Shown piece by piece: positions 1-8,620 of a stretch of 64,000 nt of DNA. The position numbers and the translations under genes are program-made. Source of the DNA: Hyphomicrobiaceae bacterium (lineage in GTDB: Bacteria; Pseudomonadota; Alphaproteobacteria; Rhizobiales; Hyphomicrobiaceae); the NCBI GenBank assembly GCA_022842785.1, contig JALHOW010000007.1, positions 62,001-126,000 on the forward strand, written 5' to 3'. The notes beneath the pieces were generated by a model. That model was not told the DNA's origin and did no database searches. It saw only the letters and a program-made list of their open reading frames with translations. Position 1 is the stretch's first letter; every line of letters starts with the position of its first letter.

Positions 1-45
1 ATGTGCAACCTGTCCTGCCAGTGGTCCCCGAATGGGGCCGATCAT

Positions 46-432
46 TCAAGGATTGGTCAAGCGAGGAAAGTGTACGGCCTCGACGCGGTTACCGTCGGGA
101 TCGCGGATGAAGGCGCCGAAGTAGGTTGTCATGGAAGCCTTGCGCGGGCCGGGCGGGCCGTCGCATGTCCCGCCCGAGGCGAGGGCGGTTGCATGGAAGG
201 CCGTGACAGCCTCGGGGCTCGGGGCGCGCAGCGCGATATGGGCGCCGATATCCGCGGCAATCGGCGCCATCTCGGGACGCGCGTTCAGCCAGATCTCGGG
301 GTAGCGCTTGCCAAAGCCGATGCGGTCCCCGCGGTCGACGAGGCGCGTCAGCTCCAGTGGTGCGAGCACTTCGGCATAGAAAGCGGCGCTCCGTTCGAGG
401 TCGCGAACGGCGATGGAGAGGTGGTCGATCAT
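46..432 (-). CDS. VOC family (glyoxalase/bleomycin-resistance fold) protein
   Basis: A 128-residue single-domain protein with the vicinal-oxygen-chelate pattern. It opens with MIDHLSIAVRDLERSAAFY and closes with DPDGNRVEAVHF. His4, His65 and Glu118 are placed as the usual metal-binding triad of glyoxalase-like domains. The family covers isomerases, dioxygenases and antibiotic-binding proteins, so the substrate is not predictable. It lies 9 bases downstream of the DUF2244 gene on the same strand and is probably co-transcribed with it. Family assignment is secure; function is unknown. Confidence 0.85.
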   Translation of the reverse strand: MIDHLSIAVRDLERSAAFYAEVLAPLELTRLVDRGDRIGFGKRYPEIWLNARPEMAPIAADIGAHIALRAPSPEAVTAFHATALASGGTCDGPPGPRKASMTTYFGAFIRDPDGNRVEAVHFPRLTNP

Positions 433-441
433 GCGCGCGGC

Positions 442-975
442 TCAGGGCTCGCGCAGATCGGTGAGCGCCCGGTCGAGTGCGCTGGCGAGTTCGCGCCGCT
501 CATCATCGGTGAGGAAGCTGCCAAGAGCATAGTGCTGGCCGTGCGAGCGCAGGTAGAGCCGGTTGGCGCCGTCGTCCCGCTCGGCGAGATGGGGGCGCGC
601 CCAATACGGGTTTAGCGCGATTTCCTCACGCGCGCCGTTGGGATGGACACGCGTGAGCTTGAGGTCGGCAGGCGTGATCTCCACGACCTCGAGGCGGCGC
701 CCGGCGCGGTAGTTGAGCTTGAAGGCGCCGTAGATCATGAGCCCGTCGAGGCCGAAAAAGCCCATGACCGGCCAAGCGCCCATGGCAAGAAAACTCATAC
801 CGGCGACGAAGCTCACGATGCCGATGAAGCTCATGAGGATGATAAAACCGCGCGGGGAGAGCGAGCGGTGCGGCGTCAGCACGGCGCGGAAACCGCGCGG
901 CCGTTGCGCACCGCCCTCTTGCATATGGGGGGGATTCTCGTCCATCACCACGCGACCTGCAGTCGATACGCTCAT
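442..975 (-). CDS. DUF2244 domain-containing inner-membrane protein
   Basis: This 177-residue protein has a Pro/Arg-containing cytoplasmic start, then two adjacent hydrophobic segments at about residues 42-64 and 66-86. A soluble C-terminal half follows, with the DUF2244 pattern (NYRAGRRLEVVEITPADLKL, then NPYWARPHL). The family is common in alphaproteobacteria, often near nth, and has no established function. Here it is divergent from nth, with 19 bases between the two start codons, so the promoters overlap. The two membrane spans and family call are clear; the role is not. Confidence 0.85.
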   Translation of the reverse strand: MSVSTAGRVVMDENPPHMQEGGAQRPRGFRAVLTPHRSLSPRGFIILMSFIGIVSFVAGMSFLAMGAWPVMGFFGLDGLMIYGAFKLNYRAGRRLEVVEITPADLKLTRVHPNGAREEIALNPYWARPHLAERDDGANRLYLRSHGQHYALGSFLTDDERRELASALDRALTDLREP

Positions 976-994
976 TCCGGAAACCTAATCCACC

Positions 995-1765
995 ATGCCC
1001 CGTCCTGCAAAGTCATCGGTTGCCCGGTCCGGCGCAGGAAAGCCGCTCTCCCGTGCAAAACCCGTGGGAGACGGGGGCCGTTCTCTGCCGCGTCGGCGGG
1101 GTGGCCGGATCGATGCGGCCACAGTTAGCGAGATATTCCAGCGATTTGAGGCCGCCAACCCCCATCCCGAGGGCGAGCTCGAGTACAACAATCCCTTCAC
1201 TCTGCTGGTGGCGGTCGTGCTCTCGGCCCAGGCCACGGACGCGGGCGTGAACAAGGCGACGCGTGCCCTTTTCAAGGCCGCCGACACCCCCGAGAAGATG
1301 GTGGCGCTCGGCGAGGAGCGCGTGCGCGACTACATCAAGACCATCGGGCTCTACCGCAACAAGGCCAAGAACGTCATTGCCTTGAGCGAGCAACTCATCG
1401 CAAAGCATGGTGGCGAGGTCCCGCACGATCGCGAGGCGCTGGAAAGCCTGCCCGGCGTCGGGCGCAAGACGGCGAACGTCGTGCTCAACATCGCCTTCGG
1501 TGAGCCCACCATGGCCGTGGATACTCATGTCTTCCGCGTCTCGAACCGGCTCGGCATTGCACCCGGTAAGACGCCGCTCGCCGTCGAGGAAGGTCTCATG
1601 CAGCGCATTCCGCAGCAATACCTGCAGCACGCCCACCACTGGCTCATCCTGCACGGGCGCTACGTGTGCAAGGCGCAGCGTCCGCGCTGCGAGGCGTGCA
1701 TCATCAGCGATCTCTGCACGGCGCCGGACCGTATCCTGCCGGTAACGCCGCCGGCTCAGGTATGA
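995..1765 (+). CDS. nth: Endonuclease III (DNA glycosylase/AP lyase)
   Basis: Removes oxidised pyrimidines from DNA and cleaves the abasic site (base excision repair). The 256-residue product has the helix-hairpin-helix LPGVGRKTANVVLN (about 152-165) with the catalytic Lys158, the catalytic Asp176 in AVDTHVFRV, and four cysteines (225, 232, 235, 241) spaced C-X6-C-X2-C-X5-C for the [4Fe-4S] cluster. About 40 basic residues precede the conserved core, so the start may be slightly further downstream. The stop overlaps the start of the next gene (ATGA), implying translational coupling. Confidence 0.95.
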   Translation: MPRPAKSSVARSGAGKPLSRAKPVGDGGRSLPRRRGGRIDAATVSEIFQRFEAANPHPEGELEYNNPFTLLVAVVLSAQATDAGVNKATRALFKAADTPEKMVALGEERVRDYIKTIGLYRNKAKNVIALSEQLIAKHGGEVPHDREALESLPGVGRKTANVVLNIAFGEPTMAVDTHVFRVSNRLGIAPGKTPLAVEEGLMQRIPQQYLQHAHHWLILHGRYVCKAQRPRCEACIISDLCTAPDRILPVTPPAQV

Positions 1766-2829
1766 TCATGGCATCGCCCCCGCGTCCCGCCGTTCGTGGT
1801 CCCGCTGATGCGCCGACATCGGTGGTGATGCAAGCTCTTGATGCCGTCGAGGCCGGCGCGCAGCCGCTGATCGTTGATGAAAGCTCGGGCCAGCTTGCGG
1901 CGGCGCTCCATGCACGCGGTGCGGGGCCGCAAGTGTGGCGCCGGTTTGCAGGGCAAGGCGATACAGGGACGCCATGGCCGGTCGCCTCCGATACCACATC
2001 GGCATTCGTGCGGCTTGGTAAGGACAGGCGCGCGTTGACCATGGCGCTTCATGCAGCGGCGAGTATGGTTGCGCCGGGTGGTGCGATCGTGCTGTTCGGC
2101 GCGAACGTGGAGGGCGTGAAGTCAGTGGGGAAGGCCCTCGACGACGTTGCCGAAGGCGTCGTCACTGTCGATACGCGCCGGCATTCGCGCGTGTTTGCCG
2201 GACCGCGCCGCACCGAGATCGCGGGCTTGCGTGCGTCGCTTGATGCGTGGCGTGAGGTGAATGAAGTCACATTGAATGGTCGCGCGCGCCCGTGGGTCAG
2301 CTATCCCGGCGTGTTTGCTGGCGGTGTGCTCGATGCAGGCACGGCACTGCTGCTCGATCATCTGCCGCCACTCAGGGTTGGCAGTGTCGTGCTCGATATG
2401 GGCTGCGGCAGCGGCATCATCGGGGCCGCGGTACGCGAGCGAATGAAGGACGGCGCCGTCGATCTCGTGGACAGCGATGCGGTCGCAATCGAAGCGGCGC
2501 GCGAAAACGCGCCGGGGACGACGATCATTTGCGGCGATGGTCTCGCGGCCGCACCGCGCACGCGCTACGATATCATTCTCTCGAACCCACCGATCCATGA
2601 GGGTGTCGAGGAAAGCTTCGCCTTCCTGCAGCGCCTGATCGCGGATGCGCCCGCGCGGCTGCAGCCCGATGGCGTTCTGCACGTGGTCATCCAGAGCCGC
2701 ATTCGCGCGCTGCCCTGGTTCGAGGCGGCCTTCAAGGAAGCGACGATCGTCGCGCAGGATCGGCGTTTTCAGATCATCCGCGGCGTTGCTGGAAGTGCCG
2801 TCAAAGCTAGCCGTCGAGGCGCACGCTGA
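1762..2829 (+). CDS. RsmC-like class I SAM-dependent methyltransferase
   Basis: A 355-residue methyltransferase. SAM motif I is [14 protein letters not shown] (about 209-222), and NPPIHEG (275-281) is the catalytic motif of N2-guanine rRNA methyltransferases such as RsmC (16S rRNA G1207). The N-terminal 190 residues resemble the degenerate, non-binding methyltransferase domain of RsmC/RlmG. The ATG at 1762 overlaps the nth stop and is preferred over an upstream in-frame position inside nth. The 3' end overlaps the convergent hisF by 23 bases. Class is secure; the exact rRNA target is inferred from the motif. Confidence 0.8.
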   Translation: MIMASPPRPAVRGPADAPTSVVMQALDAVEAGAQPLIVDESSGQLAAALHARGAGPQVWRRFAGQGDTGTPWPVASDTTSAFVRLGKDRRALTMALHAAASMVAPGGAIVLFGANVEGVKSVGKALDDVAEGVVTVDTRRHSRVFAGPRRTEIAGLRASLDAWREVNEVTLNGRARPWVSYPGVFAGGVLDAGTALLLDHLPPLRVGSVVLDMGCGSGIIGAAVRERMKDGAVDLVDSDAVAIEAARENAPGTTIICGDGLAAAPRTRYDIILSNPPIHEGVEESFAFLQRLIADAPARLQPDGVLHVVIQSRIRALPWFEAAFKEATIVAQDRRFQIIRGVAGSAVKASRRGAR

Positions 2830-3583
2830 TGCCGGCTGCAGCCATGTGCTGTTTGGCCTGACCGATCGTGTACGTGCCGAAGTGGAAGATCGACGCGGCC
2901 AGAACGGCGCTCGCGTGCCCACCCTTCACACCATCGACAAGATGATCGAGCGTGCCGACGCCGCCCGAGGCGATCACCGGTACGGTCACCGCATCGGCAA
3001 TGGTGCGCGTGAGTGCGATATCGAACCCCGCCTTGGTTCCATCGCGGTCCATGGACGTGAGCAGGATCTCGCCGGCGCCGAGCGCCACCACTTCACGGGC
3101 ATACTCCACGGCATCGATGCCGGTCGGCTTGCGTCCGCCGTGCGTGAAGATCTCCCAGCGATCGGCCTCGCCCGCGCCCGACACCTTCTTCGCGTCGATC
3201 GCGACCACGATGCACTGCGCGCCGAACTTGTCCGCGCCTTCGCCGACGAAGGCGCGCCGGTTAACCGCCGCTGTATTTATCGAGACTTTGTCCGCGCCCG
3301 CTGTGAGCAGGCGGCGGATGTCCTCGACCGTACGCACGCCGCCGCCGACCGTGAGCGGCATGAAGCAGCGCTCGGCCGTACGCTCGACGATGTCGAAGAT
3401 GGTCTCGCGATTGTCCGAGCTGGCGGTGATGTCGAGAAAGCAGAGCTCGTCCGCGCCCGCCGCGTCATAGGCGGCAGCGGCTTCGACAGGATCGCCGGCG
3501 TCGATCAGATCGACGAAGTTGACGCCCTTGACGACGCGGCCGTCCTTGACGTCCAGGCAGGGGATGATGCGGGTCTTGAGCAT
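2807..3583 (-). CDS. hisF: Imidazole glycerol phosphate synthase, cyclase subunit
   Basis: HisF closes the imidazole ring in histidine biosynthesis using ammonia delivered by HisH. The 258-residue (beta/alpha)8 barrel starts [20 protein letters not shown]. The catalytic aspartates fall at Asp11 and Asp130 ([10 protein letters not shown]), and the phosphate loops are TVGGGVR and ASGGVG. The open frame extends further upstream without homology, and the ATG at 3583 is the canonical start. No other his gene is in the window: yacG lies upstream and a convergent methyltransferase downstream, so this hisF is detached from a his operon here or is its distal end. Confidence 0.95.
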   Translation of the reverse strand: MLKTRIIPCLDVKDGRVVKGVNFVDLIDAGDPVEAAAAYDAAGADELCFLDITASSDNRETIFDIVERTAERCFMPLTVGGGVRTVEDIRRLLTAGADKVSINTAAVNRRAFVGEGADKFGAQCIVVAIDAKKVSGAGEADRWEIFTHGGRKPTGIDAVEYAREVVALGAGEILLTSMDRDGTKAGFDIALTRTIADAVTVPVIASGGVGTLDHLVDGVKGGHASAVLAASIFHFGTYTIGQAKQHMAAAGISVRLDG

Positions 3584-3665
3584 GCGGTACTCGTACGTTT
3601 GCGCCCCGCCGGCATAGCACCACCATGGAGGTGAGGCATCCCTTTCCGGCAAGCGGCCGATTCGG

Positions 3666-3896
3666 CTAATGCAACTTATCCGGCGGCACGTCGCGTTCAC
3701 GTTCCCCGCGCATCGCTTCGGCATTGTCGCCGTCCTCGTCGGAGTCGCTGTCGCCGCCGGGGACGACATACGTCTCCGACATCCAGCGCGCCAAGTCGAT
3801 ATCGGCGCATCGCTTCGAGCAGAAGGGCCTAAAGGCTGGTGCGATCGGCGCACCGCAGATCGAACATCGGCCGCCCTTTGGAGTGCGCTCGCTCAT
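3666..3896 (-). CDS. yacG: DNA gyrase inhibitor YacG, zinc-binding
   Basis: A 76-residue protein with four zinc-ligand cysteines (11, 14, 26, 30) in CSICG...FRPFCSKRC, followed by the diagnostic [11 protein letters not shown]. YacG binds GyrB and inhibits gyrase in E. coli. The C-terminal tail is acidic (SDSDEDGD). The start at 3896 overlaps the maf stop by 4 bases (ATGA), so the two are translationally coupled, as in many alphaproteobacteria. The open frame upstream of 3896 is a shadow of maf. Confidence 0.92.
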   Translation of the reverse strand: MSERTPKGGRCSICGAPIAPAFRPFCSKRCADIDLARWMSETYVVPGGDSDSDEDGDNAEAMRGERERDVPPDKLH

Positions 3897-4639
3897 TCGA
3901 TCTCGCGCTCGCCCGCTTTCAGCCAGTTGAAATGGAGCGGGAAACCCTCGCCCGTCAGCAGGCCTGTGACCTCGGTCAGCGGCAGGCCGACGACGTTGGT
4001 ATATGAGCCGACGATCTTCTGCACGAAGCAGCCGGCTAGGCCTTGGATGGCATAGCCGCCCGCCTTGCCGCGCCACTCGCGCGAGGCGATGTAGCTCTGG
4101 ATGTCCTCCGTCGAAAGGCGCCGGAAGCGTACGCGCGTATCGACGACCTTGAGCCGCACGCGGTCATCGGGCGTGATCAGGCAGAGGCCCGTGAGCACGC
4201 GGTGGGCGCGCCCCGAGAGGAGTTTCAAGCAGGCCAGAGCCTCCTCGATGTCCTTGGGCTTGACCAGAATGCGCCGCCCCACGGCAACGACCGTGTCCGC
4301 AGCCAGAATGTGCGCGTCGGCAAGATCGGCGTCGTTGCCGATGAGATCGCGCGCGGCCTCGGCCTTGGCGCGGGAGAGGCGCGTCACCAGCGTGCGCGGC
4401 ATTTCTCCCTTGCGGGGCGTCTCATCTATCGAGGCGGGGCGCAGTGCATCGGGTTCGATGCCCACTTGCGAGAGCAGCATGAGCCGGCGCGGGCTCGCGC
4501 TTGCCAGCACGAGGCGCGGCTTCACCTCCGCCCGCCGGCCCTGCGGCTTGTTGCGGGCGCGCTGGCGGCGCAGCGTCTCGCGTTGCGGAGCGAGTGTGCT
4601 GCCGAGCAGAGAGAACAGCCCTGATTTCGTTGTCGCCAT
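3893..4639 (-). CDS. maf: Maf family nucleoside triphosphate pyrophosphatase
   Basis: Maf proteins hydrolyse dTTP/UTP and modified nucleotides (house-cleaning), and were first linked to septum inhibition. Visible motifs are ASASPRR (46-52), AADT with its catalytic Asp, and [10 protein letters not shown] near the C-terminus, which fits the dTTP/UTP-type (YhdE-like) branch. From the ATG at 4639 the product is 248 residues, about 40 longer than usual. The extra N-terminus (MATTKSGLF...[13 protein letters not shown]) is strongly basic and may be real or reflect a downstream start such as the GTG near 4525. It forms an operon with yacG. Confidence 0.9.
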   Translation of the reverse strand: MATTKSGLFSLLGSTLAPQRETLRRQRARNKPQGRRAEVKPRLVLASASPRRLMLLSQVGIEPDALRPASIDETPRKGEMPRTLVTRLSRAKAEAARDLIGNDADLADAHILAADTVVAVGRRILVKPKDIEEALACLKLLSGRAHRVLTGLCLITPDDRVRLKVVDTRVRFRRLSTEDIQSYIASREWRGKAGGYAIQGLAGCFVQKIVGSYTNVVGLPLTEVTGLLTGEGFPLHFNWLKAGEREIE

Positions 4640-4798
4640 CGTTCGAAGAATCCGCGTTGCCCGACACCATGGCCACGGTGGACCGGTGAAATCAAGCGGG
4701 TGTGTGCATGGTGCCGCGGGCTGCTCGGAAGGGGTGCTCGGCAATCGCTTCGTGGTGCTATGCCCGCGGCGGCCATGCGCACAGGTCACGCTTCAGGT

Positions 4799-4879
4799 TA
4801 AGTCATAAAAGACGGGGGTTCGGGGGTGTCCCCGAGCGGGTTACAGGGCGGCAGCCCTGTTCGCGAAGCGACGCTCGCT
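4799..4879. repeat. Palindromic intergenic repeat, copy A
   Basis: The segment begins AAGTCATAAAAGACGGGGG, then has two hairpins: GGGGGTGTCCCC, and ACAGGGC-GGCA-GCCCTGT at about 4843-4860. It ends with GCGAAGCGACGCTCGCT. The same modules occur at 17.93 kb and, twice in inverted orientation, at 36.53-36.67 kb. This copy abuts the stop codon of the GNAT gene that ends at 4880. The rest of the 4640-4879 gap shows nothing recognisable. Confidence 0.8.
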
Positions 4880-5473
4880 CTAGCGCCCAGCGATCCGCGC
4901 GAAGAGGCGCATCCAGCCGCCTGCAGCAGCTTCGCTCTCTGGCGGCAGGCGGTAGATGACCTGCGCCGCCTCCCGCTCGAGCCGCCAGGTCGTGCAGTCT
5001 ATCTCGTGCCCGCGCGCAATGCTGAACGTGCGCATCCGACCGTTGGCATTGAAACCGAGCTTGGTCAGAATGCGCGCCGATGAGGGGTTGTCGATGAAGT
5101 TGGCCGACGTGAGCGCTTCGAGGTTGCCGGCCGTGAAGCCATAGGTCACCACCGCGCGCGCGGCTTCCGTCGCGAACCCGTGGCCCCAGTAGTCCTGCCC
5201 GAGCCAGAAGCCGAGTTCACCGACGCGCGTGCGGTGGCAGAAGTAGCCGACACCGCCGATCAGCTGATCCTCATGCTCTACCGCGAAACGCACCTCGCCG
5301 CGTGCCTGCCGCAGCCAGCGACGGCACTGCCAGATGTATAGCGGGTGAGGAATGTCGCTCGTCATGCGGGCAACGGCGAGGTTGCCCGCAAGCGCGACGA
5401 AGCGGCTCGCATCGCCGAGCCGAAAGGGCCGGAGCGTCAATCGCGCGGTACTGAGCACGGGCGTCTGCGCCAT
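4880..5473 (-). CDS. GNAT N-acetyltransferase, RimJ/RimL-like
   Basis: A 197-residue acetyltransferase_3-type GNAT. It starts with the typical LSTARLTLRPFRLGDASRF, and has the acetyl-CoA region GFWLGQDYWGHGFATEAARA (Q/R-X-X-G-X-G/A equivalent around 92-105). The later NFIDNPSSARILTKLGF is typical of the RimJ/RimL group that acetylates ribosomal protein N-termini, although many members act on small molecules. It lies downstream of rpmA on the same strand, after about 36 bases, and may be co-transcribed with the ribosomal protein genes. Substrate is not predictable. Confidence 0.85.
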   Translation of the reverse strand: MAQTPVLSTARLTLRPFRLGDASRFVALAGNLAVARMTSDIPHPLYIWQCRRWLRQARGEVRFAVEHEDQLIGGVGYFCHRTRVGELGFWLGQDYWGHGFATEAARAVVTYGFTAGNLEALTSANFIDNPSSARILTKLGFNANGRMRTFSIARGHEIDCTTWRLEREAAQVIYRLPPESEAAAGGWMRLFARIAGR

Positions 5474-5509
5474 GGCCGACCCGCTCGAGATGCTTGCCCC
5501 GGTGCGGGC

Positions 5510-5782
5510 TTATTCCGCGGCCTCGGCCTTATTGGGGATGACCGAGATATAGGTCCGCTTGTTGCTCTTGGTCGCGAACGAGACCGTACCCTCGATGACG
5601 GCGAAGATGGTGTGATCCGTGCCCATGCCGACGCCGGTGCCCGGGTGCCATTTCGTGCCGCGCTGGCGGCAGAGGATGTTGCCCGAGATGACGCGCTCGC
5701 CGCCGAACTTCTTGACGCCGAGGCGCCGGCCGGCGGTATCGCGGCCGTTGCGGGACGAACCGCCTGCTTTTTTCTGTGCCAT
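5510..5782 (-). CDS. rpmA: 50S ribosomal protein L27
   Basis: A 90-residue L27 with the standard N-terminus [20 protein letters not shown], which reaches the peptidyl-transferase centre. The core [21 protein letters not shown] is also diagnostic. There is no Firmicutes-type cleavable N-terminal extension. It is 66 bases downstream of rplU, the near-universal rplU-rpmA operon order. A Shine-Dalgarno-like GGAG lies just upstream of the ATG. Confidence 0.98.
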   Translation of the reverse strand: MAQKKAGGSSRNGRDTAGRRLGVKKFGGERVISGNILCRQRGTKWHPGTGVGMGTDHTIFAVIEGTVSFATKSNKRTYISVIPNKAEAAE

Positions 5783-5848
5783 GACTTAGGTCTCCTCTGT
5801 GCTACGCCGATCGCGCATTGCGTTCCGCCCGAAGGCGGGGCCGCGCGC

Positions 5849-6160
5849 TCAGGCGCCGATGATCTCGGTGATCTTGACGGTCGTCAGGTCCTGACGGTGA
5901 CCGCGCTTGCGGCGCGAATTCTTGCGGCGGCGCTTCTTGAAGGCGATGACCTTCGGCCCCCGCGTCTGCTCGACGACCTCGGCCTTGACGAGGGCACCCG
6001 AAACAAGCGGCGCGCCGATCTTGACGCTGTCGCCGCCGACCATGAGGACTTCGCCGAATTCGATCTTGTCGCCGGGCTCGCCGACCAGCTTCTCGATGGT
6101 CAGGACGTCGTCGGCTGCCACGCGGTACTGCTTGCCGCCGGTCTTGATGACTGCGTACAT
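5849..6160 (-). CDS. rplU: 50S ribosomal protein L21
   Basis: A 103-residue L21 starting [20 protein letters not shown]. The C-terminal [16 protein letters not shown] rRNA-binding segment and final TVKITEI are typical. The frame is open further upstream, but the ATG at 6160 is the canonical family start. It is the first gene of the rplU-rpmA unit. The 220-base region up to the divergent methyltransferase should contain its promoter. Confidence 0.97.
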   Translation of the reverse strand: MYAVIKTGGKQYRVAADDVLTIEKLVGEPGDKIEFGEVLMVGGDSVKIGAPLVSGALVKAEVVEQTRGPKVIAFKKRRRKNSRRKRGHRQDLTTVKITEIIGA

Positions 6161-6338
6161 CTTTGTAATCCTTGTGTTATCCGCGTCCTTCGGCGGATCC
6201 GGCCGTGACCGGATCGCTTTGTCGCCCGGTTCGACCCCGGCGGGGGTGAGCGGGCAGGCCTCAGACAGCGCATGAGCACGGCGGCCGATTGGCCCCGCGC
6301 GATGCCGTCTTATGTTGGAGGCCGCTCGTACTGTCAAC

Positions 6339-6353
6339 TTAAAGGTGGTTTAA
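6339..6353. promoter_or_regulatory. Perfect CtrA-type site TTAA-N7-TTAA
   Basis: The sequence TTAAAGGTGGTTTAA matches the full CtrA consensus of alphaproteobacteria. It sits in the divergent region between rplU (start 6160) and a methyltransferase gene (start 6384), 31 bases upstream of the latter's ATG. That position would overlap a promoter or the leader of the methyltransferase. The match is seen directly; CtrA control is inferred. Confidence 0.5.
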
Positions 6354-6383
6354 GCGGCGTCCAACCTTCAGGGAGCGCGCCAA

Positions 6384-7178
6384 ATGGATAGAGCGGAAGT
6401 GGCCCGCTATTGGGAGGCCAATGCCGAAACCTGGACGCGGCACAGCCGGGCTGGATACGACGTTTACCGCGATGCGCTGAACACGCCAGCCTTCCTGTCG
6501 ATCCTGCCGCCGATCAGCGGCCTCGAAGGGCTCGATATCGGGTGCGGTGAGGGCACCAACACGCGCAAGCTCGCCGAGCGCGGTGCCCGGATGCGCGCGG
6601 TCGACATCGCCCCGACCTTCATTGCGCACGCGCAGGCCCATGAGATGGCAGCTCCCCTCGGTATTGATTTTCAGGTCGGCGATGGCATGGCGCTTCCCTT
6701 CGCCGATGCCTCATTCGACTTCGCAACGTCGTTCATGGCGCTGATGGATATGCCAGACCAGCATCTCGCCTTCCGCGAGGTTGCGCGCATCCTGCGGCCA
6801 GGCGGCTTCTTCCAGTTCTCGATCCTGCATCCTTGCTTCGTGCCGCCGCAGCGGCGGAACGTGCGCGATGCGGAAGGCCAGCCGCGCGCCGTGGAAGTCG
6901 CGCGCTACTTCGAGGAGACGGATGGCGAAGTGGAGAGCTGGTGGTTCGGGAGCGTGACCGCCGAGGAGCGCGAGAAAGTTGCTCCGTTCCGCGTGCCGCG
7001 CTTTCACCGGACGCTGAGCACGTGGGTGGACTTCGTCGTTCAGGCCGGGATGACTATCGAGAAATTCGCCGAGCCGCGCGCGGACATCGAGACGGCCAAA
7101 GCCGAGCCGGAGGTCGCCGACACGCGCATCGCGCCGATCTTCCTGCACATGCGCGTGAGAAGGCCGGCGGCGGCTTAG
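6384..7178 (+). CDS. Class I SAM-dependent methyltransferase (Methyltransf_11 type)
   Basis: A 264-residue protein with SAM motif I LDIGCGEGTNTRKLAERG (about 50-67), an acidic loop at VDIAPTFI, DGMALPFADASFDFATSFMALMD as motif III/IV, and FREVARILRPGGFFQFSILHPCF as post-motif. This is the UbiE/small-molecule methyltransferase fold, and the C-terminal 100 residues are not diagnostic. The substrate is unknown. The stop codon overlaps that of the convergent acetyltransferase. Confidence 0.85.
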   Translation: MDRAEVARYWEANAETWTRHSRAGYDVYRDALNTPAFLSILPPISGLEGLDIGCGEGTNTRKLAERGARMRAVDIAPTFIAHAQAHEMAAPLGIDFQVGDGMALPFADASFDFATSFMALMDMPDQHLAFREVARILRPGGFFQFSILHPCFVPPQRRNVRDAEGQPRAVEVARYFEETDGEVESWWFGSVTAEEREKVAPFRVPRFHRTLSTWVDFVVQAGMTIEKFAEPRADIETAKAEPEVADTRIAPIFLHMRVRRPAAA

Positions 7179-7632
7179 AGCTTCTTGCCGTAGACGATGA
7201 AGCCGCCGTTGGTAGCGACTTGTCGTAGAGCACGCGCGCGGTCGCGTTCGTCTCGTGCGTCAGCCAGTAGACGCGGGAGCTGCCGGCGCTACGGGCGCGG
7301 TCATAGAAATCGAGGAGCAGCGCCCGGCCGACACCCTTCCCGCGCGCGTCGGCGCTCGTAAAGAGGTCGTTCAGATAACAGTTGAGTTCGACCGAGATCG
7401 TGCTGCGGTGGAACAGGTAGTGAGCGAGCCCTAGCAGCCGCCCGTCCTGCTCCGCGACGAGCGCGTGCATGGGCTCGCTTTCATCGAAGAAACGTTGCCA
7501 AGTGATGCGTGTGATCTCAGGGGCGAGCGCTGTCGGGCCCGACCGCTCGTAGAAAGCGTTGTAACCATCCCAGAGCGGGAGCCACTGATCGTAGTCATCG
7601 GGCCGTACGGCGCGGACGATCAGTTCAGCCAT
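7175..7632 (-). pseudogene. GNAT acetyltransferase with a single-base frameshift near its 3' end
   Basis: Reading from the ATG at 7632 gives a good GNAT protein (RAVRPDDYDQWLPLWDGYNAFY; acetyl-CoA loop ARGKGVGRALLLDFY) up to codon 138 (YDK). There the frame changes and runs on to 7054 in meaningless sequence antisense to the methyltransferase. Inserting one base at about 7218/7219 restores VATNGGFIVYGKKL and a TAA at 7175-7177, the usual end for this family. The lesion is therefore a one-base deletion, either a real mutation or a sequencing error. The restored protein would be about 152 residues. Confidence 0.8.
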
Positions 7633-7672
7633 TCGCGGCCTCGTGCTTACTGGACATGACGACGCTACAGGA

Positions 7673-8595
7673 TCAGCGCGTGGGAACGGGGTGTTCGCCG
7701 CGGTAGTCGTAGAAACCGCGCTGGGTCTTGCGGCCGAGCCAGCCGGCTTCGACGTACTTCACCAGCAGCGGGCAGGGGCGGTACTTCGTGTCCGCGAGGC
7801 CCTCGTAGAGAACCTGCATGACCGAGAGGCACGTATCGAGGCCGATGAAGTCGGCGAGTTCGAGCGGGCCCATGGGATGGTTCGCGCCGAGGCGCATGGC
7901 CTTGTCGATGGCTTCGACGCCGCCGACACCCTCATAGAGCGTGTAGATGGCCTCGTTGATCATCGGCAGCAGAATGCGGTTGACGATGAAGGCCGGGAAG
8001 TCTTCCGACACCGCGATCGTCTTACCGAGGCTTTCGACGAACTGGCGTGCGCGCGAGAACGTTTCATCCTCGGTCGCGATGCCGCGAATGAGCTCGACGA
8101 GCTGCATCACCGGCACCGGGTTCATGAAGTGCATCCCGATGAAGCGCTCGGGACGGTCGGTCGAGGCGCCAAGGCGCGTAATCGAGATGGAGGACGTGTT
8201 GCTCGCGAGCATGCGTCCTTCTTGAGGTGCGGACAGAGCTCGGCGAAGATCTTGCGCTTGACGCTTTCATCCTCGGTCGCGGCCTCGACGACGAGGTCGG
8301 CATCGCCAAGCTCGGTAAAGCTCTGTGCGACGCCGATACGCTTGATGGTGGCCTTCATGTCGGCCTCTGTGACGAGGCCGCGCGTGACTTGCCGCGCGAG
8401 GTTCTTCTCGATGACGCCGACGGCCTTCTCGAGAGCTTCCTTCTTGAGGTCGTTGATGACCACATTGTAGCCGGCGAGGGCGATAACGTGCGCGATACCG
8501 CTCCCCATCTGGCCGGCACCAATGATGCCGACCTTCCTGACGAAGGTGACGGGCGGCGCGGCGGTGACTTTTTTCGTCTTCACGGCAGTGTCCAT
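7673..8595 (-). pseudogene. 3-hydroxybutyryl-CoA dehydrogenase, split by a one-base frameshift
   Basis: NAD-dependent dehydrogenase of short-chain 3-hydroxyacyl-CoA (butanoate and PHB-related metabolism). The first part (8595 down to about 8213) has the Rossmann motif VGIIGAGQMGSGIA (22-35). The second part (from about 8212 to 7673) has the catalytic His segment [19 protein letters not shown] and the C-terminal domain ending GFYDYRG. The two lie in different frames. The expected junction [16 protein letters not shown] is recovered by adding one base at about 8212-8214, giving about 307 residues. It sits downstream of etfB-etfA, a common rhizobial arrangement. An assembly error is as likely as true inactivation. 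Confidence 0.85.
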
Positions 8596-8620
8596 GTCGC
8601 CCGTTCCTTCGAGTGTCAGA

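Noticed and set aside
1-615. Long plus-strand open frame covering the first 600 bases
   Set aside because: It is antisense to the VOC and DUF2244 genes, which have clear family motifs; the peptide shows no domain and arises from GC-rich codon bias.
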